From Trichosporon coremiiforme (Eukaryota > Basidiomycota > Tremellomycetes > Trichosporonales > Trichosporonaceae), in contig BCJJ01000004.1 in the NCBI GenBank assembly GCA_039545355.1, positions 1 to 64,000 on the forward strand: a stretch of DNA of 64,000 nt, in the 5' to 3' direction. The position numbers were made by a program, and so were the translations under genes. Below, in pieces: positions 44,574-54,672 of the stretch (position 1 is its first letter; each line of letters begins with the position of its first letter). Under the pieces are notes generated by a model. That model was given only the letters and a program-made list of their open reading frames with translations, did no database searches and was not told where the DNA came from.

Positions 44574-47462
44574 ATGGTCGGGCTGCTGGGCCGACCGTCA
44601 AGGTCATACAAAGATGTCGAGCACAATGTCGACGGCCTTGCTCCCGCCGGGTCTCGCCCATACTCGGCGGGCGTCGGCGAGCCTCCTCAACCATCCACCA
44701 ACAAGCTCACCAAGCGAGCTCCGTCTGGCACCGGAGGCCACACCGTGAAGACGTACCGACCTTGTGAGTAGCGTGGAGAGAGGGCGTGACCAGGGAGTGG
44801 CTTCTTCCCTGGCCGCCTCGCCGTGAAGGCTGGACAAACTGACATGACAGCCCTCACGGAAATGCACTTCAAGCGTCAGCAAATGCATGACCCGTTCTCG
44901 ACATCTGCGTTCAACCTCGGACGGAAAAGCAAGGAGCAAGCGCGGGCAGGACAGCGAGCCGAACTGGATCACATCCTGGAACCGGGCTACAAGTCGAGCT
45001 TCAACTATGACGAAGAGTCGACGAGCGTCGCCGGTCCCAGTCGGTTGTCCTCGGTTCGCACTGCCGGCGGTCTCAGTGCCCTGTCGCGAAGAACAAAGGA
45101 CAAGCTGAACGGCGAGGACAACATTCACCGCTCGGGTTCGACAGCGAGCTTTGCGAACGGGAATGCCGCCGGAGGGGCAAAGAAGTCGGGCGTGTACCTC
45201 GACGCCACCGGACGGCTACACGACACCGAGTACGACCCGTTCGCGGGCGTGGCCGAGCTGTCGCGACGTCGGTCGAGACGCCGCGGGGCGATGCGGGGCC
45301 GGCGCAACTCGGCGAGTTCGAGCGACACGACATCGTCGAGTGAAGAGTCTGGCCAAGGGCGGGGAGCGCGGACACTGTCTCGCGGTTCGATGACCGATGA
45401 TCCAGACCGGGACCGGGAAGAGATCCGCAGACGGCTGGACCAGGAGCGCCGCAAGTTAGACGAGGTGTCGGGGTATGCGGCCGCCCGGCGCAGAAGCATG
45501 ATGAGTGACCGAGCCAGCGGCCACTACAGTGGAAGAGGAACGCCCAGTGTGCGGTCCGGCTACGAGGACGCTGGCTCGCTGCACCCGAGCATCGCGCCGT
45601 CTGGCATGACATCCATGACGAACGGTCGCACACCCCGGGCCAACCACCCGTCGCCCCTGTCGCCGACGCTGTCCAAGTCGAGCAAGGCGCAGAGCGCTGT
45701 GTCTGGTGGTTCTGGAGCCAGCTCCCGGGCAGCCGAGTCGCAGAAGAGCGTCGAAGACTCGCCCCGGAAGCACACCGAGACCGTCCACTCTTCGATGCCG
45801 CGGACCCAGCGCTCAGCTTCTGACCGAACCATCACGCAGCAGATGAAGGATCTCGGGCAACCGCAGGACTCTGGGAACATCTCCGACGACGAAGCGGAGG
45901 GTGACGACGGCTTCGAGGACGCCACCGACGACGTGAACCACGTCGAGGAGGAGGGCGCCGTCGACGAGGAGCTGCCACCGCCGAGTTACGAGAGTCACCA
46001 GCCCCAGCCCCAGAATGGACGCGAGGCGCCGCAACTCCAAGAGCCCCATATGGAGGAGGAGGGAAGCGAGCCCGAGTCCGGGGACGAGTCCGGTGAGGAG
46101 ACTGCGTCACCACTGGACCGCGACCGCGACGTGCGGTTTCACGAGCCGCAGATGGAGCGCATCACGTCTCTCCAGTCGCCTCAGCAACCGTCACATGAGC
46201 CGATCCGGCGTGTGCACTCGCACACGACGGCGCCCTCGCACCCGAAACACCCTCGGTCGGTCTCGTCCAAGGGCAGGCTGGAGCGCCCCGCCGGCCCAGC
46301 GCGGACCCAGTCGCACCAGTCCCACGACTACGGGGAGCGACCGCTCTACGCCGAGGTGGACATGGTGCGCGAGCTGCCGCTGCTGAAGCCGCGCCCGGCG
46401 AAGCAGCACTCGCAAGAGGCCGCTATCGAGGTCATCAAGACATACACGCGAGAGCCGCGGGAACCGAGCCAAGCCTCGCCAGCCCCCAAGAAGGACAAGG
46501 GTCCGACACGGGTGACAGGCGGCTTCGAGTCGATGCCATTACCGAAGCAGCGCGTGACCGGGTTCGAGGCGCCGCGGCGGCCCAGTGGTGCTCCGAGCGG
46601 GCACTCCGTCGCCGCGTCCCACCTGGCCAGCTCGCACCTCGCCGGCCGGGCGGGAAGTATCCGCTCCGGCGTCTCGGGCGATTCGGACGACCACGAGCGC
46701 AAGCGCCGCCCGAAACCGGCCGAGCGGCCGCGCGAGCAGTTGTTTCCCGAAACCCCCGCGCAGATGAAACGGAGGGAGGAACGGGAGCGCCGCGAGCTGC
46801 GCAGTGGCAAGACGCCAGCCGGGCGTCTGGCCGCCGACAGCGTCGCGACCAGCAGTCGCAGCCGCATTCTGCCCGAAATCGAGATCGTGGACGACGACGA
46901 CCCGCGCATCATCTTCCCCTCCAACGGGCAGATGACGCACAGCACCGCAGCGCGGGGACACACGTTCCGCGCCCCGTCGTTGTCGCTTTCCAACTCGCAC
47001 CTTCCCGGTGATCACAGTGGTCCCACGTCGCTGAGGTCCGACCATCGGATGAATGACGACGGCTCGTCCCGCTCCATCGCTTATCATGACAGCAGCAGGG
47101 CACCTAGCGCTATCATCGAGGAGAGCGGGGGCGGATACCTCCCCTCCCGATGGGCGAGTGGCGATAAGGCCCTGAGGTTGACAGAGGAAGAGAAGGAGAG
47201 GTACCGACCGCGCGAGTGGGGAGGGAGGAAGGGAGATTTGGGCGGGCGGCCGGATCAGTGGCAGTGAGTGACCTGAGCGAGCGAGCGAAGCGAGCGGAGC
47301 GGCCCTTGTGGAGCTCGGCTCGCGCAACACCATGGGGGCACCGCTAACCCCAGCCCGACCGCGAAGGACGAAGTGAAGCGCGGCGTGAAGGACATCAGCA
47401 CCAACGCCCGTTTCAGCATGTTCCGCGCCAAGAAGAAGCTGCTCCGGAAGGCTGACTGGTAA
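44574..47462 (+). CDS. Large disordered fungal protein of unknown function
   Basis: Model join(44574-44763, 44851-47263, 47354-47462), 903 residues. No catalytic domain is visible. The N-terminus (VGLLGRPSRSYKDVEHNVDG) and a block after the first intron (LTEMHFKRQQMHDPFSTSAF) look conserved, as does the C-terminal stretch GGYLPSRWASGDKALRLTEE followed by KERYRPREW. The last exon adds VKDISTNARFSMFRAKKKLL and ends RKADW. The middle is Ser/Arg/Glu-rich and acidic, with a short helical EEIRRRLDQERRKLDEV segment. Such architecture suggests a scaffold or cortical protein, but I assign no function. The 90-nt last intron has a clear GCTAACCCCAG acceptor, and its splicing is needed to add the basic C-terminus. 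Confidence 0.75.
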
Positions 47463-48370
47463 CAACTCTCTTCAACTCTGGCATCAACAAACTCTCTCAT
47501 TCAACTCTCACTCAATCCTGAGGCCGATACTCATCCCGGCTGACACTCATCTCAGCCGAGGGCCGACGCTCATTCCTCAAGCCCTCATCCCTCATCGCCT
47601 GAAACCCATCCAGCCGCAGTCCCACAGCTGTATACTGCGCAGGAGAGGTTAGTAGCACCCCACCGCAGCAAGACACAGCAGCGCGGCCACCAGCGGCCAC
47701 ATTAGAACCCTAACTTGCATCCTCTTAGATTTTCCGTCCCCCGACCCAAAGCACTGTCCCTACGCCGAGCCCGCACAAGGTGGCTGGCGGTTGCATGTAT
47801 TTCTTGTTTGAGCAACAGCTGCGAGCTGTGAGTTGTGGCTGGCCAGCAGAGCGGAGCGAGAGCATGCCTGGTGTAAACTGCCACGATGTGAGACTTGTTG
47901 AGATCTGATGGGAGTGATCGAAGGCAGTGCATCTCGCCTGGAGTCGCATGGCTTGGCACCCACAGCTCGTGCGGCTCCGGAGCCAACGCCGAGGCAGCGT
48001 CTGACTTCGACAAGGAACACGCGGCGGCCGGGGGGGGCATGTCCGTGCGCTTCGGATTGATGCTCGCAGGCCCGCAGGCCCGCACGCTCGCAGGCACAGT
48101 GGGAGCGGCGACGTTTCGGCGGCCGTGCGCCGTGCATCGTCTGCACATCTGTTGCGACCGGATCTCATACGGAAGAATCTGGAGATGAGCCGAGAGCCGG
48201 GAGATCAGCCATGCCCAGCCCAAAGGTGGTTTTGTTTGGCCAGACTTTCGGACTGGCGGGTTTGCGGGCTCCGAGAGCACACCTGAGAGGACGGAAGATG
48301 CCGCAACTACGGCGACTGAGTTTGTTCAGACGATTGGTTGTTGACTATTGAGGCAGGGGCTTCCCAGCCC

Positions 48371-48420
48371 TGCTCGATGCTGCTCGATGCTGCGCGATGC
48401 TGCGCGATGCTGATCGATGC
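48371..48420 (+). repeat. 10-bp tandem repeat, five copies
   Basis: TGCTCGATGC occurs as five contiguous 10-bp units with one or two changes each (TGCTCGATGC twice, TGCGCGATGC twice, TGATCGATGC). Confidence 0.85.
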
Positions 48421-49546
48421 GGCATGGATGTGACAGTGATGTGACTGTTCCCGTGCTCTCGAGAAACTTGGCCCCGCATCTTCGTCTTGGCACGATCGTC
48501 AGCCCCGTTTTCCTTGTTCCCCCCGGCAGTATCGCGTGGCCGATCCCCGATGCCTGATCTCCGTCGAGGACGGGGTGTGATAGGCCGACAAACAACGCAG
48601 TGCTCACCCCGCAGTACGGAACGGAGAGGGAAGGGCTTGGCATGCCGTGGTCTGGCCCTCGGCTGAGGTTCAGACGTCATCACGCGATGTCCTTCTTGGC
48701 ATCGAGGAGGAGACGCACGTTCGCTTCTCACCCTCTCCCTCTTCTTGATCTCCTCGGCGGGATCGCTGACCAGCATGACACCTAAATACCTGATGGCTGC
48801 AGCGGTGGCAGCAGTGTGCAGGTCGTTGGGGCACTGCTTGACGGCCCCGCATGCAATCGCATGCCTGGTAAATATCTGCCACACTGAGTCTAATGGCATA
48901 TGATCCCTTGTCCCCGGTGCAAGCAGACGGCCAGTGCATCAAGCAGATCCCCCGCCGAGGCGCCGCTCGGAGGGATGAGTGTGGCTCATGGCTCGTTACT
49001 CGTTGCTCGATGTCTCGTGGCTCGGACTCCGACCGGCACCGGCATCGGCGACACGGCGGCTCGTCTCGAGGCGTCCCTAGGCCTTCTGCAGATCGACGGC
49101 CTACGTCGCCGCCATATGAGTGATGTACAGGGCCGTCATGAGCTCCACACAAGACTCCACGGTGGCTCCAGTCCTTCCAGTCTGTGCTCCGGTATCCGGT
49201 ACCGTTTTGAGCGAAATGTCTGGCTTTTATCTGCGTCTTATCTGTGTCCGTATCGAGCCCTCGCATCCTACGACATTGCTCAATCCTCCGAGCGATCAGA
49301 AGGCGTCGGCGGTGTGGAGCAATACTAAGGGACACTGGAGTCACTCAGATGTGGATACCAGCTGGACCGGGTTCCTTGATGACTCCACATCCACACACCC
49401 TCCAATCTCCCAAATCAAGCAGAGAAAGGTAGGAGACTGCTGCGGAGTCACTATGCGCTCCATGCGTTCATCACCACTGCATCGGCGCATTGGGCATTTC
49501 GACCTGGCAGGACCTGGCAGCTTCATCACGCATACCTTCTGTCTCA

Positions 49547-49587
49547 CATGCGCGAGTTTGAATTCGCGCATGTTGAATTCGCGCATG
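49547..49587. repeat. Inverted repeat plus 15-bp direct duplication
   Basis: CATGCGCGA (49547-49555) and TCGCGCATG (49564-49572) are exact inverted arms with an 8-base loop. TTGAATTCGCGCATG is then repeated directly at 49558-49572 and 49573-49587. Confidence 0.8.
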
Positions 49588-51086
49588 TAACGCCCGTCTT
49601 AAGACCTAATGAGCTGGGCGATTATTCAGTACCTCTCTGTACCTTCCTTGTCCACCCAGCTTCCATACCCTCTACCCTCTTGCTTCTGTGATCTGGCTAC
49701 TGTTAGAGAGAAGGCGGTGCTAGCGGTCGCTCGCACAGACAGAGGTGCATCTCCGGCGGCATCAGCGATGAGGCACTTTGCGCAGATCTATCTCGACTGC
49801 CAAGACATCCTCGAGTCCGAACTCCTCGGGCGTGCCGGTGGATCGGGTGGAGGCTAGGTCATTGACGCTCCCTTCCGTAGACACCAGGGATACGAGACTG
49901 CATGCCAACGCAGCAACAGACGGATGCCTGGGAAGAAGGGAGAGCCAAGCAAGCACATTCACATTTACACCTCCCACTGACGTTGGCCCCCTTGCGCGCG
50001 CTCGCTGACGCTCGCCCAGACGCTGCGCGGGGCCAAGCCTAGGCGCCCTAGGCACGGCCGGCTCGATCACCGCCAAGCGCTCCAAGACACAATGCTAGAG
50101 CCAAGCGTCCCCCGGGCTTGGCATCTGGACTCGGAGAGGGGTGTCATCTCCGCTGCTTCTGTCCGCTCTCTTCCCTTTCGCTGCGCAATGATGATTCTCC
50201 AAAGTCTCTGTAGGGGCCAGAGGGTTAGAGGGGGAGGCTCTATTCCCCGCCGCCCCCGCTGCCCCCGCTTGCCCCATCTGTCTCCTGCCTACTACTGGGC
50301 TGGGACGCGAGAGAACTAAGAGGGTCCGGGTGGCTCGCATCTTCAGCTCATCAGCTAAATCGCGCAGAACGCACCCAGGTGACCAGTCACCTATGAGTGC
50401 ATTCCTCACAAATGGGTGACTGTACCCCTTCTGGCCCACTCACGTACACCCCACGAATCAACATGAGACCGCACACCTATGCACCGCGGCTAACCCGTCC
50501 GATAAGCGCGCAGCCGGGTGCCGGTCGAGCCGTGCAAACCGTGGTATAGACTGGTTCCCGTAGAACGATCACTACCGGACATGATACGGCCGTGAGCGCG
50601 AGGAGCCATGTTGCACCGCTTCACCACTGCGCGAGTGTGGGCGTGTGCTTTAAATAACGACTCTGCCCCAATAACAAGGACGGGGCGAGCGCCGTTGAAG
50701 GAAGAGAGCGGGCTATGTTAAGAACGTGCCACTGCTGTCCGCTATTGCCCGCTGTGATACCCCGGGTGCCCGCCGGTGCAAGCGATCTGCGTTGGAGCGC
50801 TCATGTCGACGTAGACATGGCCCCTCATACGGCCGTTTGGAGAGAGCTGATAAGACTCTGGGCGCTGGCTGGTCGACTGGTTGGAGACCCACGCGGAATG
50901 ATTTTCCAATCGACCCCGCACCAGAGCAGAGGGGCCAGAAGCACTCCTAGGTTTAATCCCGCCGCGTGCCCGGCCCGCATGCTACCATGAGGCTCGGCCT
51001 CGGGCGCAGGGCTTTAGACTGAAGGAACGGACGCTCGCTTTCAGGGACGGCCTTTGGGCAGAGAGTGAAGAGAGTGAAGACTCTGC

Positions 51087-51159
51087 GCCAAGGAGCCAAG
51101 ACCGCCAAGGCACTCCTTGGCTCTTGGCATCCGTGGTCCCAGGCCAAGACCTGGCCAAG
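51087..51159. promoter_or_regulatory. Cluster of seven PacC/Rim101-type GCCAAG sites
   Basis: Perfect GCCAAG hexamers (PacC consensus GCCARG) lie at 51087-51092, 51095-51100, 51104-51109, 51143-51148 and 51154-51159 on +, and at 51116-51121 and 51123-51128 on - (read as CTTGGC). Seven sites in 73 bp, about 280 bp upstream of the start of a PacC/Rim101 gene, point to autoregulation. Six more hexamers lie at 49799-50122. The sites are seen directly; binding is inferred. Confidence 0.75.
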
Positions 51160-51436
51160 ACCATGAGGCCAACTCCCTCCGGCCCCTCAACGAACACTTA
51201 ACCCTCTCACTCACACTTACTATACCCTCCGTCTTTTCCTTCTTCTCTCCTCCTTTTCCAGTTTCTTTCCTGCCCACATCTCGTGTGACACACACACCCA
51301 CCTACTTGCTACTACCCAACCTCGACCCGACTTTGACATCTCTCTCTCTCTCTCTCTTCACCACTTGACTCCGACTCCGACACACTTTTCACCGACACCC
51401 CCCACACCCGCCGCTGACACAGCAAGGGACACCACC

Positions 51437-53584
51437 ATGTCCACCTACCCCTCCCTACCCAATCCAAACTACCTCCATCCCACCACCGCCGGCTCAGACT
51501 CGGCATCCAGTGTCGACCCTCTCACGCCCAAGAGCGCAGCCGGCACACCTGGTCGCCCCTCGCCGTCGGACAATGAGCGCGACGAACTCGACGACGACAC
51601 CAAGCCCCAGCAGTCCGCGCCCGTCATCAACGAGCCCGGAATCGACTGCAAGTGGAAGGACTGCACCTATGTCGCCCCGGGCCCGGAGGACCTGTACACG
51701 CATCTGTGCGAGTCGCATATTGGCCGCAAGAGCACCAACAACCTCTGCCTGACGTGCGGCTGGGAGGGATGTGGCATCAAGTGCGTCAAGCGCGACCACA
51801 TTACGTCGCATCTCCGTGTGCACACGCCACTCAAGCCCCACCCGTGCTCCGTGTGCGGCAAGACGTTCAAGCGTCCCCAGGACCTGAAGAAGCACGAGCG
51901 CATCCACACCCAGGAGCACCACCAGCTGCACAAGCTCTCCAAGGCTACCACCTCGAGCGACCCCGAGTTCAACTCCCGCTTCCCCTCCTCCATGGGCCGG
52001 GAAGGTGAACGCCGCCACTCGCCCGTCGGATCTCTTTCGCCTGGCTCGTCGCCCAACCACCCCACCTCCCCGTACGACCACGCCCACCTCGGCGGCCTTC
52101 ACGGCAGCCGGGGTGTCCCCTCCCCTTCTGTCCTTGCTGCTCTCCACAAGAAGCAGCACGAGGAGCTCATTGCCCACCAGCAGCGCGAGCTCATCGCCCT
52201 CCAGCAGCTCGCGTACCAGCAGCAGCAGAGCTCGGCTTACGCCGCCCAGCTCGCGACCGAGGCGCTCGGTGCTAAGGGCATGAAGCGCGGTGCCGACGAG
52301 GCGTTTGACACTTTCGTTGAGGACATGAAGAAGCGCAAGATGGAGCCGGTGTACGACCTCGACATGATCTCGCGTCTCAACTCGCTCATGCCTCCGGGAT
52401 TGCCTGCTGGTTACGGTGGCCTTGGCGGTCTCGGTGGTGCCGGATTCCCCTCGGCTGGCTCGTCGTTCGCCTACCCCTCGCTCTCTTCGCTCGGCGGCAT
52501 GGCTCAGAACGGTATGGGCTCTTCGCCACTCCCGATCCCCGAGATCCGCACCGAGGCCGACCTGGCGCTCTTCAACCAGTTCATGGTTTCGCTTGGTCGC
52601 GAGGCAACCACGGGCGCTCTGCCGATGGAGCAGGCTTCGTCTGCCTCTGCTTCGTCCATCTCGCGCAACTCGCTGTCTCCCGTTTCCGAAAACTCGCCGA
52701 TCGAGGACCTGTTCAACCCCTCCGAGCTTGCCTCGCTTGGTCTCGCCGGCATGCCCGGTATACCGAACAGCAGCTCGCCGCCGATCGCTGCCTCGCTTCC
52801 GAACAACGGCGTGTCCCTCGGCGGTCTCTACCCCTCTCTCGACCAGCTCGACGCCGGCCGCCCCCGCGCCGCCTCGGTCAGCGAGAGCGAGAGCCGCAAC
52901 CGTCCCATTGCCGGTCTGCCCCGCGCCGGTTCCGTCTCCGGACCGACGTCTCGTCTCGCCAACCTGTCCAACCTTGCCTCTCTTCCCGAGGCGTGGATGG
53001 GTTCGAACAACGAGCAGAACTTTGCCTCGTTCGACTCGCTCGGTGCTCGCTCCCGCTCCTCCGTGCAGGCGGCCACCCTCGCCCCGCGCGACTTCTACAA
53101 GCGGACGTACCGCCACATCGCGCCCCTGGGAGCAGCCCCGAACCACCGCGAGAGCGCGGAGCGCACGGGCGCGCAAGACAGCGACAGCGACGAGAGCGAG
53201 TCGTCGACCGAGCTGCCGGGCCGTATCGCAGGCGACGAGCGGCTCAAGCTGCCCGCCCTCGGCGCCGCGGAGGAGCAGCAGACCGCCCTCCCGAGCTTAA
53301 AGGCGCTGACGAGGCGCGACCCGTCTCCCGCCCGCCACCCGCCCGCCAAGCGGCACACGGACGATACGCTGATCCACGGCGTGAAGCGGCTCGAGCTCGA
53401 CGACAGGCGTCGCGGAGAGTCTCCCGCCACGTCCACGAGCTCAGAGCCGGCTAGCGACGTGCAGGAGATGCGCCGAAGGCACGCCGCGCTCATCAAGGCG
53501 TGGCTCGTTGCCGTCAACCTCGAGTTTAAGAAGCGCTCGCTGGACAAGGCGCAGGTGCCCATTCCTGTTGCTGCTGCCGCGTAA
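51437..53584 (+). CDS. RIM101: PacC/Rim101-type pH-responsive C2H2 zinc-finger transcription factor
   Basis: Single exon, 715 residues. Three C2H2 fingers occupy about residues 65-155: [20 protein letters not shown], then [20 protein letters not shown] with [12 protein letters not shown], then [20 protein letters not shown]. The order and the linkers [20 protein letters not shown] and [10 protein letters not shown] are the PacC/Rim101 signature. PacC activates alkaline-pH genes after proteolysis through the Pal/Rim pathway and ESCRT. Three YPSL motifs (residues 5-8, 346-349 and 465-468) fit the YPXL/I docking sites used by PalA/Rim20. A Gln/Ala helix ([18 protein letters not shown]) and a [19 protein letters not shown] basic stretch follow the fingers; the tail is Ser/Pro-rich. 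The start is the first ATG of the frame after a C/T-rich leader. The promoter carries a GCCAAG cluster. Confidence 0.95.
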   Translation: MSTYPSLPNPNYLHPTTAGSDSASSVDPLTPKSAAGTPGRPSPSDNERDELDDDTKPQQSAPVINEPGIDCKWKDCTYVAPGPEDLYTHLCESHIGRKSTNNLCLTCGWEGCGIKCVKRDHITSHLRVHTPLKPHPCSVCGKTFKRPQDLKKHERIHTQEHHQLHKLSKATTSSDPEFNSRFPSSMGREGERRHSPVGSLSPGSSPNHPTSPYDHAHLGGLHGSRGVPSPSVLAALHKKQHEELIAHQQRELIALQQLAYQQQQSSAYAAQLATEALGAKGMKRGADEAFDTFVEDMKKRKMEPVYDLDMISRLNSLMPPGLPAGYGGLGGLGGAGFPSAGSSFAYPSLSSLGGMAQNGMGSSPLPIPEIRTEADLALFNQFMVSLGREATTGALPMEQASSASASSISRNSLSPVSENSPIEDLFNPSELASLGLAGMPGIPNSSSPPIAASLPNNGVSLGGLYPSLDQLDAGRPRAASVSESESRNRPIAGLPRAGSVSGPTSRLANLSNLASLPEAWMGSNNEQNFASFDSLGARSRSSVQAATLAPRDFYKRTYRHIAPLGAAPNHRESAERTGAQDSDSDESESSTELPGRIAGDERLKLPALGAAEEQQTALPSLKALTRRDPSPARHPPAKRHTDDTLIHGVKRLELDDRRRGESPATSTSSEPASDVQEMRRRHAALIKAWLVAVNLEFKKRSLDKAQVPIPVAAAA

Positions 53585-54672
53585 TTTGTCCGTAGCTCGA
53601 ATCAAGTCGAAGACGGCCCCGCTCGACGCGGCAGCCGCATAGTCTCCCTCAATCCCCTCGTTAGTTTTCCCATTTCTCTCAAAGCATAGACTAGACCCTC
53701 TCTCTCTCTCCCTCCTGTTTGTACCAGTATATCGTATCGTTATCGAAGACGAAGCAGAAAGCGTGTCGTTTTTTAGGACTCGTATCCACAAAGTTGAAAT
53801 TCTATGGATGATGTTTTCGGCGTCCACGTCCTGTGCTGCAGTTGCTTCCTGCGTTATGTTTCGGGAGAGCTGATGAGGATAGTGGTGAGAAAGATGGTGA
53901 GGGTGTTGGACGCAGCGGAGAGGCCAATTCGCCACTACTGCGTCCTGCGTGGTGGGCCAAGGACGGCCGATGTGCCATGTCCAGGTCATGCAGGTCAGGT
54001 TCGGCGGGACCTGAATCTGGCAATCTCTGGCTCGATCAGACGGTAACGGACGCGTCGCGGACTCCGCCGTCTAGTGCCGGTGGGACTAGCGATTTCAGGA
54101 CATTGACTACCTGACCTGACCTTGACTTGCGTGCCAAGTCCGTCCTGCGCACAGTTCGACACTTTCGACACTCTCGACAGTGCACGACATCTCCATCGTC
54201 TGTGCTCACATCACGCTCCTTCACTTTCTTTCCCGTTGCGACACAGTCCACGGTCTCACGGCACCGTAACTGCGGTAGGGACTCAGCAGAACACGCGCGA
54301 GCACACTTGAGACCCGAGCGCCGATCTGCGGCTTGGCGTTGCGCTGTTTCCGTCCAACAACATCAACGAACCTTCGACTCTTACACACTGGTAACGACTT
54401 GGATCTTTTACGCTTTTCCTGTTCATCTTCAGCTGAAAAACGTGTGTGTACGATTTGGACAGGCAAGCTCGACCTCGACCCCAACAACTTGTCCCGACTA
54501 TAACCCGCTTTTGCCGGGCTGTCACGACTCTGTGCTCCGACTGAGCTCTTGACAGGCTCGACCCCTACTCTCTCAAGCGGTCATTGCCTGAGTGCTCCGA
54601 CGCAAGCACGCAAGCACGCAAGCACCTACCTCCCTCCTCCCTCCTCCCCTCGACCCGACCCTCCATCGCATC
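53585..54672. other. Spacer RIM101 to zinc transporter
   Basis: 1.1 kb on the same strand, with the RIM101 3' UTR (a T/C-rich stretch with CTCTCTCTC near 53697-53713) and the promoter/leader of the transporter. A GCAAGCAC tandem triplet lies at 54603-54628. Two GCCAAG hexamers occur (near 53955 and 54133). No supported gene. Confidence 0.5.

Larger units (their letters stand above)
47463..51436. other. 4-kb intergenic region upstream of RIM101
   Basis: No supported protein gene. Features within: five copies of a 10-bp unit TGCTCGATGC at 48371-48420; a hairpin and 15-bp direct repeat at 49547-49587; GCCAAG hexamers spread over 49799-50122; a dense GCCAAG cluster at 51087-51159; a (TC)n run at 51338-51358. 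Confidence 0.5.

Noticed and set aside
46539..47465. 308-codon open frame on - across the 3' part of the disordered-protein gene
   Set aside because: Opposite-strand shadow; the + model carries the conserved-looking C-terminus and in-frame splicing.
47706..47714. AACCCTAAC resembling telomeric repeat
   Set aside because: A single partial unit within internal non-coding sequence; no tandem array.
48371..48420. Five 10-bp repeats considered as a CRISPR-like array
   Set aside because: Units are contiguous with no spacers, and the genome is eukaryotic; it is a simple minisatellite.
51494..53176. 560-codon open frame on - across RIM101
   Set aside because: Same codon-bias artefact; it overlaps the zinc fingers and shows only Arg/Val/Gly/Glu-rich low-complexity sequence.
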